Shown one piece after another: positions 27,160-36,847 of a stretch of 64,000 bases of DNA (its first letter is position 1; the number at the start of each line of letters is the position of its first letter). The position numbers were made by a program, and so were the translations under genes. The notes beneath the pieces were generated by a model. That model worked only from the letters and a program-made list of their open reading frames with translations, was not told where the DNA came from and searched no databases. The stretch comes from an uncultured Opitutaceae bacterium (GTDB lineage: Bacteria > Verrucomicrobiota > Verrucomicrobiia > Opitutales > Opitutaceae): contig CALFXL010000052.1 of the NCBI GenBank assembly GCA_937958045.1, positions 50,821-114,820 on the forward strand, given 5' to 3'.

Positions 27160-29550
27160 TCAACGGGCGGTTGCGGAGAGTGCTAGGGAGGTTACTGGCA
27201 TGCCTGACGCGCGAGCGGACAAAACGATACGTCCGGACGACGCAGTTGCTTTCACATAAACCGTACAGCGTCCGTCGAGGCATCGACGACGCGGCTCGCG
27301 AAACGACTCGTGGCTGGCGTTGTCGCCGTTATCCACCGCCGCAATGACGCCAGGACCTTCGATGGAAAATTCCACCGAAAAATCCGCCGAAGGCACACGC
27401 ACGCCGCGGGCATCCACGACTTCGACGTCGATGCGCACCACATCGTCCCATGTATTCGCCACTTCGATCCGATCCGGCGTGAGCCTCAGCGCCGCGGGTT
27501 CGCCCGCGGTGCGCAACTCGTGCACCGCCACGACCTCGCCCGCGTTTTTGCCGACAGCGCGAATCACGCCGGACTCAAACGCCACTTTCCACGTGCGCGG
27601 CCTCGCATCGTCGCGCTTCGCCAGCGCGCCGAGCGAGCGGTCGTTGAGAAACAACTCCACGTCGTCGCAATTACTGAAAACTTCCACCGTCTCCTCGTGC
27701 GCGGTGAGATCTTGCGGCGTCCAATCCGATCGCAGCTCCGGCTCTTTTTGCTGCGCAGCCAGCAACGCGACCTGCGCAGCCGTTTCGTACCCCGGATCGA
27801 CCGGTGGCGGCGCGCGTTCCCCCATGCGTCGCGTGATGTGCACCATCGGCGTCTCCGACCACCAGCTCATGCGTTCGTAACTGCGCGGACGCAGCGACCC
27901 ATCGCGCATGATCACGCCGAAGTCCGTCGCGATAAACGGCCATCGACGCGATTCGCCGAGATAATCGATGCCCGCCCAAATGAACTGCCCCGCGTACTGC
28001 GGATGATCGCGCAACGCGACCCACACATGACTCAGGTGCGTATTTTCCGTGCCGATGATTTTGCGCGCCGGATTCGCTTTGTGCGCATCGAGGATTTCGC
28101 GTTCGCGATAGTTTTGCCCGATCACATCGAGCATGTCGGCGAAGCCGTTGTGATAGTCGCCGCTGCGATTCGGGCGAAACAACGCCTGCGTCACCGGCCG
28201 CGTCGGATCTTCGCGATGATAAACCTCGATAAGCGATGAAAGCGTCTTCTTCGCCGGCTCCGGACGCAGCGTGTCGTGAATTTCGTTGCCCGCGCTGTAG
28301 AGAATGATGCTCGGGTGATTTCGGTCGCGGCGTACCGTGTCGCGCACATCGGTCAGCGCCCACTCGGCGAAGTATTTGTGATAATCGTGACGACGTTTCG
28401 CCGCCGTCCACACATCCAGCACTTCGTGCATCACGAGAAACCCCATGCGATCGCAGAGATCGAGAAACTCCGGCGCCACAGGATTGTGCGCGGTGCGGAT
28501 CGCGTTCACGCCGAGTGAACGCAGCACTTCGAGCCGTTGCTCCCACACGCGCAACGGCACCGCCGCGCCAAACGCGCCGCCGTCGTGATGCAAACACACG
28601 CCTTTGATCTTTAGATTGCGGCCATTGAGCCAAAAGCCCGTCGCCGCTTCGAAACGAAACTCGCGGATGCCAAACACGATCGACTCCGCATCGGTCGGCC
28701 TTCCGTCCTCCATCAACGCGACGTCGATGCGATACAAATGCGGTGTATCCAGATTCCAACGACATGGAGCGTTGATGGTGATCTCGCCGCGCAGGTCAGC
28801 GGTTTCTCCCGCCGCCAACTTTTTCTGGGCGATTTCAAACTCACCGACCCGGTTTCCCTCCGGATCGTGCAAGACCGCACGAAGGTTCAACGCACGCGGA
28901 GAACGGCCGGTATTCACGACCGTTGTCGCGACGGAGATCTCCGCGGTCGTTTCGTTTATCACCGGCGTCGTCACAAACGTACTCCAAGGCTCGAACCGCA
29001 CCTCGCCCGTTTCGACCAGCCTCACGTGCCGGTAAATGCCTGCGCCCGTATACCAACGCGACGCCGGTTGCTCGCTCGTGTCCGCACGCACCGCGAGTAC
29101 ATTCACGCCTTCGCGCAAATGCGGGGTGAGTTCGTAGCGAAAACTCACATAGCCGTTCGGCCGTTTCCCCAGCGACTGCCCGTTGATCCACACTTCACTG
29201 TTCGCCATCACACCGTCGAACTCGACGAATAAACAGCGTCCCTTCTGGAGTCCTTTCGGCAGCGAAAACGTCTTCCGATACCAGCTCACGCCCGACGGCA
29301 AAAACCCGCCGTCTCCGCGCGTCGCCGCTTTTTCATCAAACGGTCCTTCGATGCTCCAATCGTGCGGCACCGAAACGATCCCCCAGTTCGTATCATCGTA
29401 CGCCGTTTGCTCCGCACCAACAACGTCGCCCTTGAAGAACCGCCAGTCGCGCTCGAACGTCGTCACTTCGCGCAGTCGATCGCTCGCGACTTCGAACGCC
29501 GAAGCGACCGAAGCCGTGAGCAAAAACGCCGCCAGGAGTTTCCGTTTCAT
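27160..29550 (-). CDS. GH2 glycoside hydrolase (beta-galactosidase-like)
   Basis: 796 residues with a signal peptide ending near ASVASAF. The GH2 order is complete: jelly-roll sugar-binding domain (WRFFKGDVVGAEQTAYDD, VPHDWSIEGPFDE, WINGQSLGKRPNGY), Ig-like domain, TIM barrel, then C-terminal Ig-like domains including LRLTPDRIEVANTWDDVVRI. The barrel has CLHHDGGAFGAAVP, RTAHNPVAPEFLDLCDRMGF, acid/base Glu423 (SAGNEIHD) and nucleophile Glu502 (IIGTENTH). In this operon it probably removes galactosyl side chains of rhamnogalacturonan I; beta-galactosidase is the best guess, but GH2 members also include glucuronidases and others. Confidence 0.92.
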   Translation of the reverse strand: MKRKLLAAFLLTASVASAFEVASDRLREVTTFERDWRFFKGDVVGAEQTAYDDTNWGIVSVPHDWSIEGPFDEKAATRGDGGFLPSGVSWYRKTFSLPKGLQKGRCLFVEFDGVMANSEVWINGQSLGKRPNGYVSFRYELTPHLREGVNVLAVRADTSEQPASRWYTGAGIYRHVRLVETGEVRFEPWSTFVTTPVINETTAEISVATTVVNTGRSPRALNLRAVLHDPEGNRVGEFEIAQKKLAAGETADLRGEITINAPCRWNLDTPHLYRIDVALMEDGRPTDAESIVFGIREFRFEAATGFWLNGRNLKIKGVCLHHDGGAFGAAVPLRVWEQRLEVLRSLGVNAIRTAHNPVAPEFLDLCDRMGFLVMHEVLDVWTAAKRRHDYHKYFAEWALTDVRDTVRRDRNHPSIILYSAGNEIHDTLRPEPAKKTLSSLIEVYHREDPTRPVTQALFRPNRSGDYHNGFADMLDVIGQNYREREILDAHKANPARKIIGTENTHLSHVWVALRDHPQYAGQFIWAGIDYLGESRRWPFIATDFGVIMRDGSLRPRSYERMSWWSETPMVHITRRMGERAPPPVDPGYETAAQVALLAAQQKEPELRSDWTPQDLTAHEETVEVFSNCDDVELFLNDRSLGALAKRDDARPRTWKVAFESGVIRAVGKNAGEVVAVHELRTAGEPAALRLTPDRIEVANTWDDVVRIDVEVVDARGVRVPSADFSVEFSIEGPGVIAAVDNGDNASHESFREPRRRCLDGRCTVYVKATASSGRIVLSARASGMPVTSLALSATAR

Positions 29551-29553
29551 CGC

Positions 29554-31149
29554 TTAAAAAGAGTTTCCGCCAGGAGCGTGCGTCCCCGGCCGGCTTTCCA
29601 AAACTGCCGGCGGCCCGCCGGCGCTCCTGCCCGAGACGCGCGCCGCCACATCCGTTCGAAACTGCGCCGCAGGCAAACCCGCTCCGTTATAAAGATGTCC
29701 GCCGTCCGGGAAACTCACCCACGCATAACGCGCGGCGACCGGCTCGGCGACTTCGGCGCTGCGCACGATCACCGTGCCGCCATCAATGGCTGCTTCCGCG
29801 GCGACATACTTGCCGTCAGCGCCCGCAACTTCGAACCACTTCAACACGCCGTCGCGCGCGTGCAGTCCGCCGGTCGTGTGCGAAAACAGCAAACGGATCG
29901 CGCCGTTCTCCACGCGCATGCCGGTGTAGCGTGGTCCGGAGAACTCGATCGGTTTTCCATATGTATTCGCCAAAGCAATACGCGCGAGTCGGTCCGCGAC
30001 CGCTTGTTTATTGCGCGGATGCACATTGCGCTCTTCGCCGACGTCGGTCGCAACCGCCATGCCCGTGTTCGGCAGATTCAAAATCGTCGCCTGTGCTTCG
30101 CGCACTTCGGGCCGATTGCTCGGGCGGTCTTGTCCGGCGAGTTGTACGATGTAGAACGGAAAATCGCCGCGCTCCCACAACGCGCGCCAGTCTTGCACAA
30201 GCGTCGCTTGCACGAGCGGATAAAGCGCCACGCCTTCCGCGCCGCCCACGATCGACTCGCCTTGATACCACAGCACGCCGCGCATCGCGTACGGGATCAC
30301 CGGCGCGATCATGCCGTTAAACATCACCGTCGGATTGTGCTGATCTTGCACGGGATCTTTCGGCGTCTTCGTTTTCGGCGCCGCCACATTCACATCTTGC
30401 GAGCGCACGTCGCCGTTCTCCGTCGTCGTTTTCGGCAACGCACGAAACGCCGCGACCTCCGCATCGAATTTTTCCAACATCGGCCGCAGTTGCGGATACG
30501 CCGCAAGCGCGTCGCGTCGCACCCAGGCCTCCGCGCAACTCGCGCCGTACGAGAGCGCGAGAATGCCCACGGGCACATTCAGTTCACGCTGCAGATCGCG
30601 CGCGAAGAAATACCCGATCGCGGAAAACGCCGGCACCGTTTCCGGTGAGCAAACCTGCCACGTGCCGCCGATGCGTGTCTGCGGTTCATACGCTTTCTGC
30701 GCTTCGCCGGTGAACATGCGGATGAGTGGATAATGCGCGGCGGCGATTTCCTCCTCTTCGTTGAGCACGCCAGCCCAGCGATACACCGATTTCGAAACGG
30801 TGTGCACCATGTTCGATTGTCCCGAGCACAGCCACACTTCACCCACGAGCACGTCGTGAAGCACCAACGTTTCCGCCGTCTGCGATCCCGCGACGCGCAG
30901 TTCGTGTCCTTCAGCCGAGGCCGCGAGTGGATCGAGATCGATTCGCCACCGGCCGTTCGCGTCGGCGATCACGCTTTTTGTCTGCGCGGCAAACGAGAGG
31001 GTCACGCGTTCGCCCGCGTCGGCCGTGCCCCACACGGGCACGGGTTGCTCACGTTGCAGCACCATGTGCGAGGTGAACGGGCTCGCGAGTTGCACCGCGG
31101 CTTGCGCGACCGCGGTGAGTGAAACGAAGAGGAGGCTGAAGCGATACAT
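29554..31149 (-). CDS. Sialate-O-acetylesterase-like SGNH esterase
   Basis: 531 residues with a signal peptide ending near VAQAA. The family start VQLASPFTSHMVLQREQPVP and the nucleophile block VWLCSGQSNM (Ser112) are followed by MFNGMIAPVIPYAMRGVLWYQGE and a C-terminal block NVHPRNKQAVADRLARIAL supplying His. Such esterases in pectin and xylan loci are thought to remove acetyl groups from plant polysaccharide; sialic acid is an unlikely substrate here. The last 25 residues (from SGRSAGGPPAV) are encoded by a palindromic GC-rich repeat and look like a junk extension. It lies between two GH2 genes with gaps of 3 and 6 bases. Confidence 0.9.
   Translation of the reverse strand: MYRFSLLFVSLTAVAQAAVQLASPFTSHMVLQREQPVPVWGTADAGERVTLSFAAQTKSVIADANGRWRIDLDPLAASAEGHELRVAGSQTAETLVLHDVLVGEVWLCSGQSNMVHTVSKSVYRWAGVLNEEEEIAAAHYPLIRMFTGEAQKAYEPQTRIGGTWQVCSPETVPAFSAIGYFFARDLQRELNVPVGILALSYGASCAEAWVRRDALAAYPQLRPMLEKFDAEVAAFRALPKTTTENGDVRSQDVNVAAPKTKTPKDPVQDQHNPTVMFNGMIAPVIPYAMRGVLWYQGESIVGGAEGVALYPLVQATLVQDWRALWERGDFPFYIVQLAGQDRPSNRPEVREAQATILNLPNTGMAVATDVGEERNVHPRNKQAVADRLARIALANTYGKPIEFSGPRYTGMRVENGAIRLLFSHTTGGLHARDGVLKWFEVAGADGKYVAAEAAIDGGTVIVRSAEVAEPVAARYAWVSFPDGGHLYNGAGLPAAQFRTDVAARVSGRSAGGPPAVLESRPGTHAPGGNSF
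29571..29629. repeat. REP-like imperfect palindrome at a gene 3' end
   Basis: The arms CAGGAGCG (29571-29578) and CGCTCCTG (29622-29629) are exact inverted repeats. Inside them GGCCGGC and GCCGGCGGCCCGCCGGC add further self-complementary pairing. The 59-base element is read through as the last codons of the SGNH esterase gene. It has the size and symmetry of bacterial REP-type elements; no second copy was noticed in this window. Confidence 0.55.
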
Positions 31150-31155
31150 GGTGCG

Positions 31156-34104
31156 TTAACGAGAGTCGGCCACCGGCTCGTAGAACTCGATCTCGATTAT
31201 TCCGAGTTGTCCGGCGCGCACGTTCTCTTCGCCCGTCGTGGCATTTTTCTGATCTTCGAGTTCCGTCATGCCGGCAAACGCGTCGCGCGCTTCGGAGCCG
31301 CCGAGCACTTCGATGATGAGGCTGCGACCTTCCACACGTTTCAACGGCAGCGCCACATAACCGAGTCCGCGCGGCGTCGCACCGCGATAGACTTCCTGCC
31401 CGTCGACCAGCATGCGAATCGGATAGCTCCGCGCGCGGAATCCGGAGAACTTCGCGGTCACTTCCGAGAGTCGCACCGTGCGGCCAAACTCAAACGTCAC
31501 CGGCTCGCGACCGACCCATGCGGTCACTTCGTTGTCGTCGATCGCTGCACTCGCATCGGCGCCGCTGCGCGTGACCGCTTTCACAACATCGACCGGCACA
31601 CGCGTGATCGTGAACGACGGTGTGGACGGTGTCGGACCGCGATCGAGATTCGACGGCAATCCATCCGCCGGCAGCGTGCGTGACCAACCGTTTTCCACCG
31701 TCACCGGTCTCGACGCAAAGCTCATTTCGGCGCCCGCGAGCCCTTCGGATTTTGCCTTCACGCGAATCTCGCCAGGCGTCGTGGTCGAACGAATGAGCAC
31801 GCGGTTCACGCCGCCTTCCAGCGGCAGCGTGCGCGAGAGGATGTAGTTGTCCGGGCCTTGCGCGATGCCGCCGCGCCACTCGGCCGGACCTTCGAGCGAA
31901 AACTCGACGGTGTGCAAGGCGGTCGGACAACGGCGTCCCTGCGCATCGACCGCCTCGATCTCGACCAACACCATGTCGGCGCCATCCGCGCGCAGTCCGA
32001 GCGGCGACGAGAGCAAGGTCATGCGCAGCGCGGCGGGCGCGCCCGCTGTCGTGTGCGACGCTTCGCAGATCGCGCGACCGTTCGCATCATAACCCACCGC
32101 TTTGATCACGCCGGATTCCCACGCAACCGCGGGGAAAGTGAAAAGAAAACGCGAGCTTTGATCACCGCGTCCGAGCGAGCGTCCGTTGAGGAACAACTCC
32201 ACCTGCTCCGCGCTCGAGACGACATACACGGGCTTCGTCACGCCGGGCGCGTAGTTCCAGTGACCGATGATGTGTGCGCGCGGTTTTTCTACATCAACCC
32301 AACCGTCCCACATCACTTGATGCGCGAAAAAGCCGTCCTTCGGAATGCGCATCGCATCCACTTCGCCACTACGCCGGTAGTTTTCGGCGCCGCGATAGTG
32401 TGTGTTGGTGTCGGAGAAAATGATGTTCACACCGCCCGAGCTCACGCGTTTGCCCGTGCCCGGACGTTCGCGCCAGTAATCATACCAACGCACGACATTC
32501 TCGATCGCGTGCGAATCCTGGTTGCGGTTGTACACGGTCGCCGGCGCGTTGCGGTAAAGCGGCCCGTCACCGTCTTTATGATACGGCGGAGAAAACTCGT
32601 CCCAATATTTCCGCAGACCTTCGTCGCGAGAATACTCCGTCGCCCACAGCGGAATGCGCGCGCTCTTGTTGATATAGAGCATCTCCCCGCCCCACTCCGC
32701 GATTTTGCTGTCGAGCATTTCACGCGAACCCGCGGCGCGTCCGCCGTGCGGATCGTAACGATCGCGCAGCGCTTTCATCTCGGCCATGTGCTCTTCGCTG
32801 ATGCCTTTGTTGCCCGACTCATAAACGAGCACGCTCGGATTGTTGCGGTTGTAGATGATCACATCGCGCATCAACTCGACGCGCTGCGCCCACGTGCGTC
32901 CTTGCGCGTCGCGCTCGGCGTCGCCGGCCGGCAACATCTGCATGAGCCCCACGCGATCGCAGGATTCGATATCCTGCTTCCACGCGGCGATGTGCATCCA
33001 GCGCACGAGATTCGCGCCGCTTTCGACCATCAACTTATTGCTGTAATCGCTCAACCACGGCGGCACGGAAAGTCCGACGGCGGGCCACTCGTTCGATGTG
33101 CGCTGCGCGTAACCTTTCAGCTGAATCACGCGGTCGTTGAGTTTCACCATGCCGTTCGCGAACTCCGTTTTTCGGAAGCCCGTGCGCGTGTTCACCACAT
33201 CGAAGGTTTTCCCATTTTCCTCCAGCGCGGTCGTGACCGTGTAAAGATAACCGTAACCCCAACTCCAAAAATGCAGGTTCTCCACGCGCGCCGAGGCTTT
33301 GGCGACGACACTTGCGCGCGGCACGACCGTGTACTGGCCGCCATCGAAACGCGCGACCTCGCGTCCATCCATGTCGGTGATGCCCACGCGATACGTGAAT
33401 GTGCGCGGTGCCGTCGATTCGTTGCGGATCTCCGACTCGGCGTGGATCGTCGCGCTGCGTCCGGAAATATCGAAATCCTTCGCGTAAACATAGACGCCCG
33501 TCGTTCCCAGATGCGAATACAGCGGCAGCGTTTGATACACGCGATCAGCGATGTGCAGACGCACGTTTTTGGGAATGCCGCCGTAGTTGGCGTTGAAGTT
33601 TTTATCGGCCCATTGGAAGCGCGAGCCCGACAGCTTTTCGCGATAGTCCCAACTGTTGTCGGTGCGCACCGCGATCACGTTGACCTGCGGCGCGGGTTTC
33701 AGCGCGTCGGTGATGTCGAAGCCAAACGCCATCACGCCGTTCTCGTGCGAGCCGATGCGTTGGCCGTTGATCCACACTTCGCCCGCCTGGCGCACGCCTT
33801 CGAACTCGATGAACACTTTCTTCCCGTCTGTGCCGGACGGCAGCGTGAAGGTTTTCCGATACCACGCGATGCCCGTCGTGTGTTTGTCGATCGCGAGACG
33901 AAACGCGTCGTCCTCGTTCCACGCGCGCGGCAGCGTCACCGGCTTCCAGCTGGCGTCGTCGAAATCAGCCTCCTGCGCACCGGCCGGATCGCCGACCAGC
34001 AACCGCCAGCCGGCGTTAAAATCCAGCGTCGCACGCTCCGACGCCAGCGCCGGCACCGCCAGCAACAATCCGAGTAGGATGCTCAGTGTTCTCCTCATGA
34101 TCAT
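31156..34104 (-). CDS. GH2-family protein with altered acid/base motif
   Basis: 982 residues with a signal peptide (RRTLSILLGLLLAVPALASE). The GH2 fold is complete: sugar-binding domain (LDFNAGWRLLVGDPAG, WYRKTFTLP, WINGQRIGSHENGV), Ig domain, barrel and C-terminal Ig domains. The last 150 residues look like a discoidin/NPCBM-type sandwich (VTAWVGREPVTFEFGRTVRL, IIEIEFYEPV). In the barrel the normal GNE acid/base motif reads YESGNKGISEE: Asn432 is followed by Lys433. Glu429 or Glu437/Glu438 are the only nearby carboxylates. A nucleophile candidate is Glu490 in LWATEYSRDEG. It may be a divergent GH2 subfamily with a relocated acid, or a non-hydrolytic binding protein. Its pectin-operon position suggests a rhamnogalacturonan side-chain substrate. 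Confidence 0.88.
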   Translation of the reverse strand: MIMRRTLSILLGLLLAVPALASERATLDFNAGWRLLVGDPAGAQEADFDDASWKPVTLPRAWNEDDAFRLAIDKHTTGIAWYRKTFTLPSGTDGKKVFIEFEGVRQAGEVWINGQRIGSHENGVMAFGFDITDALKPAPQVNVIAVRTDNSWDYREKLSGSRFQWADKNFNANYGGIPKNVRLHIADRVYQTLPLYSHLGTTGVYVYAKDFDISGRSATIHAESEIRNESTAPRTFTYRVGITDMDGREVARFDGGQYTVVPRASVVAKASARVENLHFWSWGYGYLYTVTTALEENGKTFDVVNTRTGFRKTEFANGMVKLNDRVIQLKGYAQRTSNEWPAVGLSVPPWLSDYSNKLMVESGANLVRWMHIAAWKQDIESCDRVGLMQMLPAGDAERDAQGRTWAQRVELMRDVIIYNRNNPSVLVYESGNKGISEEHMAEMKALRDRYDPHGGRAAGSREMLDSKIAEWGGEMLYINKSARIPLWATEYSRDEGLRKYWDEFSPPYHKDGDGPLYRNAPATVYNRNQDSHAIENVVRWYDYWRERPGTGKRVSSGGVNIIFSDTNTHYRGAENYRRSGEVDAMRIPKDGFFAHQVMWDGWVDVEKPRAHIIGHWNYAPGVTKPVYVVSSAEQVELFLNGRSLGRGDQSSRFLFTFPAVAWESGVIKAVGYDANGRAICEASHTTAGAPAALRMTLLSSPLGLRADGADMVLVEIEAVDAQGRRCPTALHTVEFSLEGPAEWRGGIAQGPDNYILSRTLPLEGGVNRVLIRSTTTPGEIRVKAKSEGLAGAEMSFASRPVTVENGWSRTLPADGLPSNLDRGPTPSTPSFTITRVPVDVVKAVTRSGADASAAIDDNEVTAWVGREPVTFEFGRTVRLSEVTAKFSGFRARSYPIRMLVDGQEVYRGATPRGLGYVALPLKRVEGRSLIIEVLGGSEARDAFAGMTELEDQKNATTGEENVRAGQLGIIEIEFYEPVADSR

Positions 34105-34119
34105 AAAAATCTCGGCCGT

Positions 34120-35136
34120 TTAGTTCGCGGGAAGCGGCCGCACGATGCGCAACGTTTCGCCGGTGTCCTCCATCTCAAAGAGGAGCGCGCGTTCGGTGTC
34201 TTTGTTCGGCGAGTGCAGCGTCATCATGAGCTGCCCGTCGAAACGTTTGAACAAAAACGGGTGTCCGCCATCCGCTGAAAAAATCGGCCCCGCTTGCTGC
34301 CGCCACGGACCGGCCAGCCGGCCTGTATCCGAAATGGCAATACCAGTCGTGTAACCGCCGTCGCCGAAACCGGACCACAGCATGAAGAGCTTGCCGGACT
34401 TCGAGCGGTGAAAGGTCGGACCATCGGTGACGTGGCAGCCGAACTCTTTCGATTTCTTATTCCACGGAGCTTCGCTGCCGTGGAAGAGCACGACGGGTTC
34501 GCCATCGGTCGCGGAGAGATCGTCCTTCAGCTTCACATACGAAACCGTGCCGTCTTTGATCTGCACCCATTCGTGACAGAAGACCATATACGGCACGCCG
34601 TCTTCCACGAAGAGCGTGCCGTCGAGCGTCATCATGTCGGGCGGCAACGTGGAGCGATTTTCAAACGGCGTGAACGGACCAAACGGCGAATCGCTCACAA
34701 GAATCTGCGAGCCACGCGTCACCCGCGGCAACCAGTTGCGCCATTGTTCGGGAAACAGGTGCTTCGTGTCGAAGGTGAGAAAGAGATAATATTTGCCGCG
34801 ATACGCATGCATCTCCGGCGCCCACACCGAGATCACATCGATGTCGCCCCAGAACTTCGGCGGTGCCTGAAAGATAATCCGCGGTCCTTCCCAATGCACG
34901 AGATCCCGACTCGTGTAAGCGCGCACCCCCGCACCGCGCGCAGAAGAAATAATGATGTACTGCTGCGTCACTTCGTCGGCCAACACGCACGCGTCGCGCA
35001 TGCGCACATCGGCCAGTTTCAGATTGGCCGAGAGCGCAGGCCGATGCGCCGCCGGCGCATCGGCGGCAAGACTCGAAGTAACCGCGGCAAGCAGAACAAT
35101 GGGCAGCAGGATACGTTTCATGGGGGTAATGCTCAT
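34120..35136 (-). CDS. GH43 glycoside hydrolase
   Basis: 338 residues from an ATG that overlaps the GH28 stop by one base (TGATG), which implies coupled translation; Met6 is an alternative start and gives a tidier signal peptide (KRILLPIVLLAAVTSSLAA). A single five-bladed propeller has the GH43 carboxylates in order: general base Asp48 in VRMRDACVL, an Asp in MMTLDGTLFVEDG, and Glu in MVFCHEW. VISVWAPEMHAYRGKYYLFL is a typical GH43 second-blade signature. Likely substrates are arabinofuranosyl or galactosyl side chains of pectin. No accessory domain is present. Confidence 0.9.
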   Translation of the reverse strand: MSITPMKRILLPIVLLAAVTSSLAADAPAAHRPALSANLKLADVRMRDACVLADEVTQQYIIISSARGAGVRAYTSRDLVHWEGPRIIFQAPPKFWGDIDVISVWAPEMHAYRGKYYLFLTFDTKHLFPEQWRNWLPRVTRGSQILVSDSPFGPFTPFENRSTLPPDMMTLDGTLFVEDGVPYMVFCHEWVQIKDGTVSYVKLKDDLSATDGEPVVLFHGSEAPWNKKSKEFGCHVTDGPTFHRSKSGKLFMLWSGFGDGGYTTGIAISDTGRLAGPWRQQAGPIFSADGGHPFLFKRFDGQLMMTLHSPNKDTERALLFEMEDTGETLRIVRPLPAN

Positions 35137-36806
35137 CAGAGTTTCTCGTTCTCCACCCGCGCCCGCACGAGATCGGGGAGATCGTTGACGTCACGCAAAC
35201 GAAGATCGTCCACGCCGCGTAGTTGAAATACGGATACGCCGTCGGCGCGTTGCGCACGAAAGCCGTCGAACCGCACGCCTTCCACGGATTGAAGCCACAC
35301 AGCCAGGCGCGCTTCGGACGACTCAAACGCGACCGTGACATTTCGCACCGTGAGATTCTTCGCATGTCGCACGAAGAGCCCGTAAACGGGCATCGTTCCA
35401 AACATGCTCGGCTCGGGGTACGCGCGGTCTTTTTCCGGAGGTTCGATCGCCGTATCTTCGGTCGTCCCTCCACCGCGATACAGAATGCGAATATCGCTGA
35501 GCGTCACGTCTTCGATCGGATGACCGGCGATACCCGCGATGATCGACGCATAGCGATGATCGACACCCGATGCAGTGACATTGCTGATGGTCACACGACG
35601 AATCGCCCCGACCGGTGTGCCTTCGGGTCCACGCGCACGATTGCCGAGGCGAATAAAAATCGGCGACGTGGTGACATCGCGCATGGTGATGTTCGTGACG
35701 GCGATGTCCTCGATCACGCCGCCATCGACCGTCTCGATCGCGAGACCGCGACTGCGATCGAAAACGCAGTTGGCGATCGTGATGTTTTTGAAGCCGCCAT
35801 TGGACTCGGTGCCCAACTTGATACGTCCCGTGACGCCATCGCGGTCGGGCGCGATTTCCTGCGTGCGGCGGAACGTGCCGTCGAGAAACGAACCCAGATC
35901 GTAACCGGTGACCTGGCAGTTCACGATCGTGATGTTCTCGCAGGCACGCGCGAAACCGAGCGCGTAAGAACTCTTCAGGCAAATCGCGTCATCGTTGGGC
36001 GAGTTCACCGAGCAGTTCGAAATGCGGACATTGCGGCACGCATCGATATCGAAGCCGTCGCGATTGGTGTCCACGCGCACGTTGTCGATGGTGAGATTAT
36101 CCACGCCAGTCGCCAGCAACGCGAAGTGGCCGCACGCGAGCATCGAGACGTCGCGAAGAGTGACATTGCGGCAGAGCTTGAGCGCGATCGCTTTGTTGCC
36201 CTGCCCTTCCATCGAAAACGACGCGCGCGGTGGTTGCGTCGCGGTCGATGATGCGGCACGCGCGGTGCGCATTGACTCCGGCATATCGCCAATACCGCTC
36301 CCACCGGCCGCCCGCGGGCCGGGACCGCGCCGCGTCAACGCATCCGTGCCGTCGATGAGACCGGGGCCCACGATGGAAACATTCTCCAAATTTTCGCCCC
36401 AGATCAGGCTGTTGCGCCAATGGCTGTGTCCAAAATCCTGATACGCGCCGAACTCGGTCGGTTCGGGCATATCGTACCGGCCGTCGTGCTTCGCAGGATC
36501 AGCCGCGCGCAACACTGCGCCAGGTCCCAGATGCAACGTGATGTTGCTCTTCAGCCGAATGGAAAAACTCAGATACGTTCCCGCGGGGAAATAAATCGTG
36601 CCGCCGCCCGCCGCGTGGACGCGTTCGATCGCACGGTTGATCGCGTCGGTATCGAGCGTTTGTCCATCACCCGTCGCACCGAAAGCACGCACATCATGGA
36701 TCGTCATCGCACGGATTTCCGTCGCCTCAGTCGCAAACGCAGATGCAACCCATGCACTCGGCAAAAGCGTGGACGCGGCGAAGCAAGCGAGCGTGCGATT
36801 CATCAT
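35136..36806 (-). CDS. GH28 polygalacturonase/rhamnogalacturonan hydrolase-like
   Basis: 556 residues from ATG 36806 (or the adjacent ATG 36803); upstream codons to 37004 overlap the CE12 gene. The signal peptide ends near WVASAFA. A right-handed beta-helix follows the FGATGDGQTLDTDAINRAIE start common to GH28. Active-site motifs are NRDGFDID (248-255, the NTDG motif), SPNDD (Asn271, Asp272, Asp273) and RIK (328-330). The GHG element is not evident: its place holds GYDLGSFLDG. GH28 enzymes hydrolyse galacturonate linkages; the neighbouring CE12 and PL11 genes favour a rhamnogalacturonan or exo-type role. The stop overlaps the GH43 start. Confidence 0.92.
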   Translation of the reverse strand: MMNRTLACFAASTLLPSAWVASAFATEATEIRAMTIHDVRAFGATGDGQTLDTDAINRAIERVHAAGGGTIYFPAGTYLSFSIRLKSNITLHLGPGAVLRAADPAKHDGRYDMPEPTEFGAYQDFGHSHWRNSLIWGENLENVSIVGPGLIDGTDALTRRGPGPRAAGGSGIGDMPESMRTARAASSTATQPPRASFSMEGQGNKAIALKLCRNVTLRDVSMLACGHFALLATGVDNLTIDNVRVDTNRDGFDIDACRNVRISNCSVNSPNDDAICLKSSYALGFARACENITIVNCQVTGYDLGSFLDGTFRRTQEIAPDRDGVTGRIKLGTESNGGFKNITIANCVFDRSRGLAIETVDGGVIEDIAVTNITMRDVTTSPIFIRLGNRARGPEGTPVGAIRRVTISNVTASGVDHRYASIIAGIAGHPIEDVTLSDIRILYRGGGTTEDTAIEPPEKDRAYPEPSMFGTMPVYGLFVRHAKNLTVRNVTVAFESSEARLAVWLQSVEGVRFDGFRAQRADGVSVFQLRGVDDLRLRDVNDLPDLVRARVENEKL

Positions 36807-36847
36807 GATAAAACACAAAGGTCCGTTCTGAAATGACACCAAACCGC

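Noticed and set aside
31858..34077. 739-codon plus-strand frame
   Set aside because: It lies wholly opposite the GH2 gene, is Arg/His-rich with no recognisable motif, and the minus-strand frame has full GH2 architecture.
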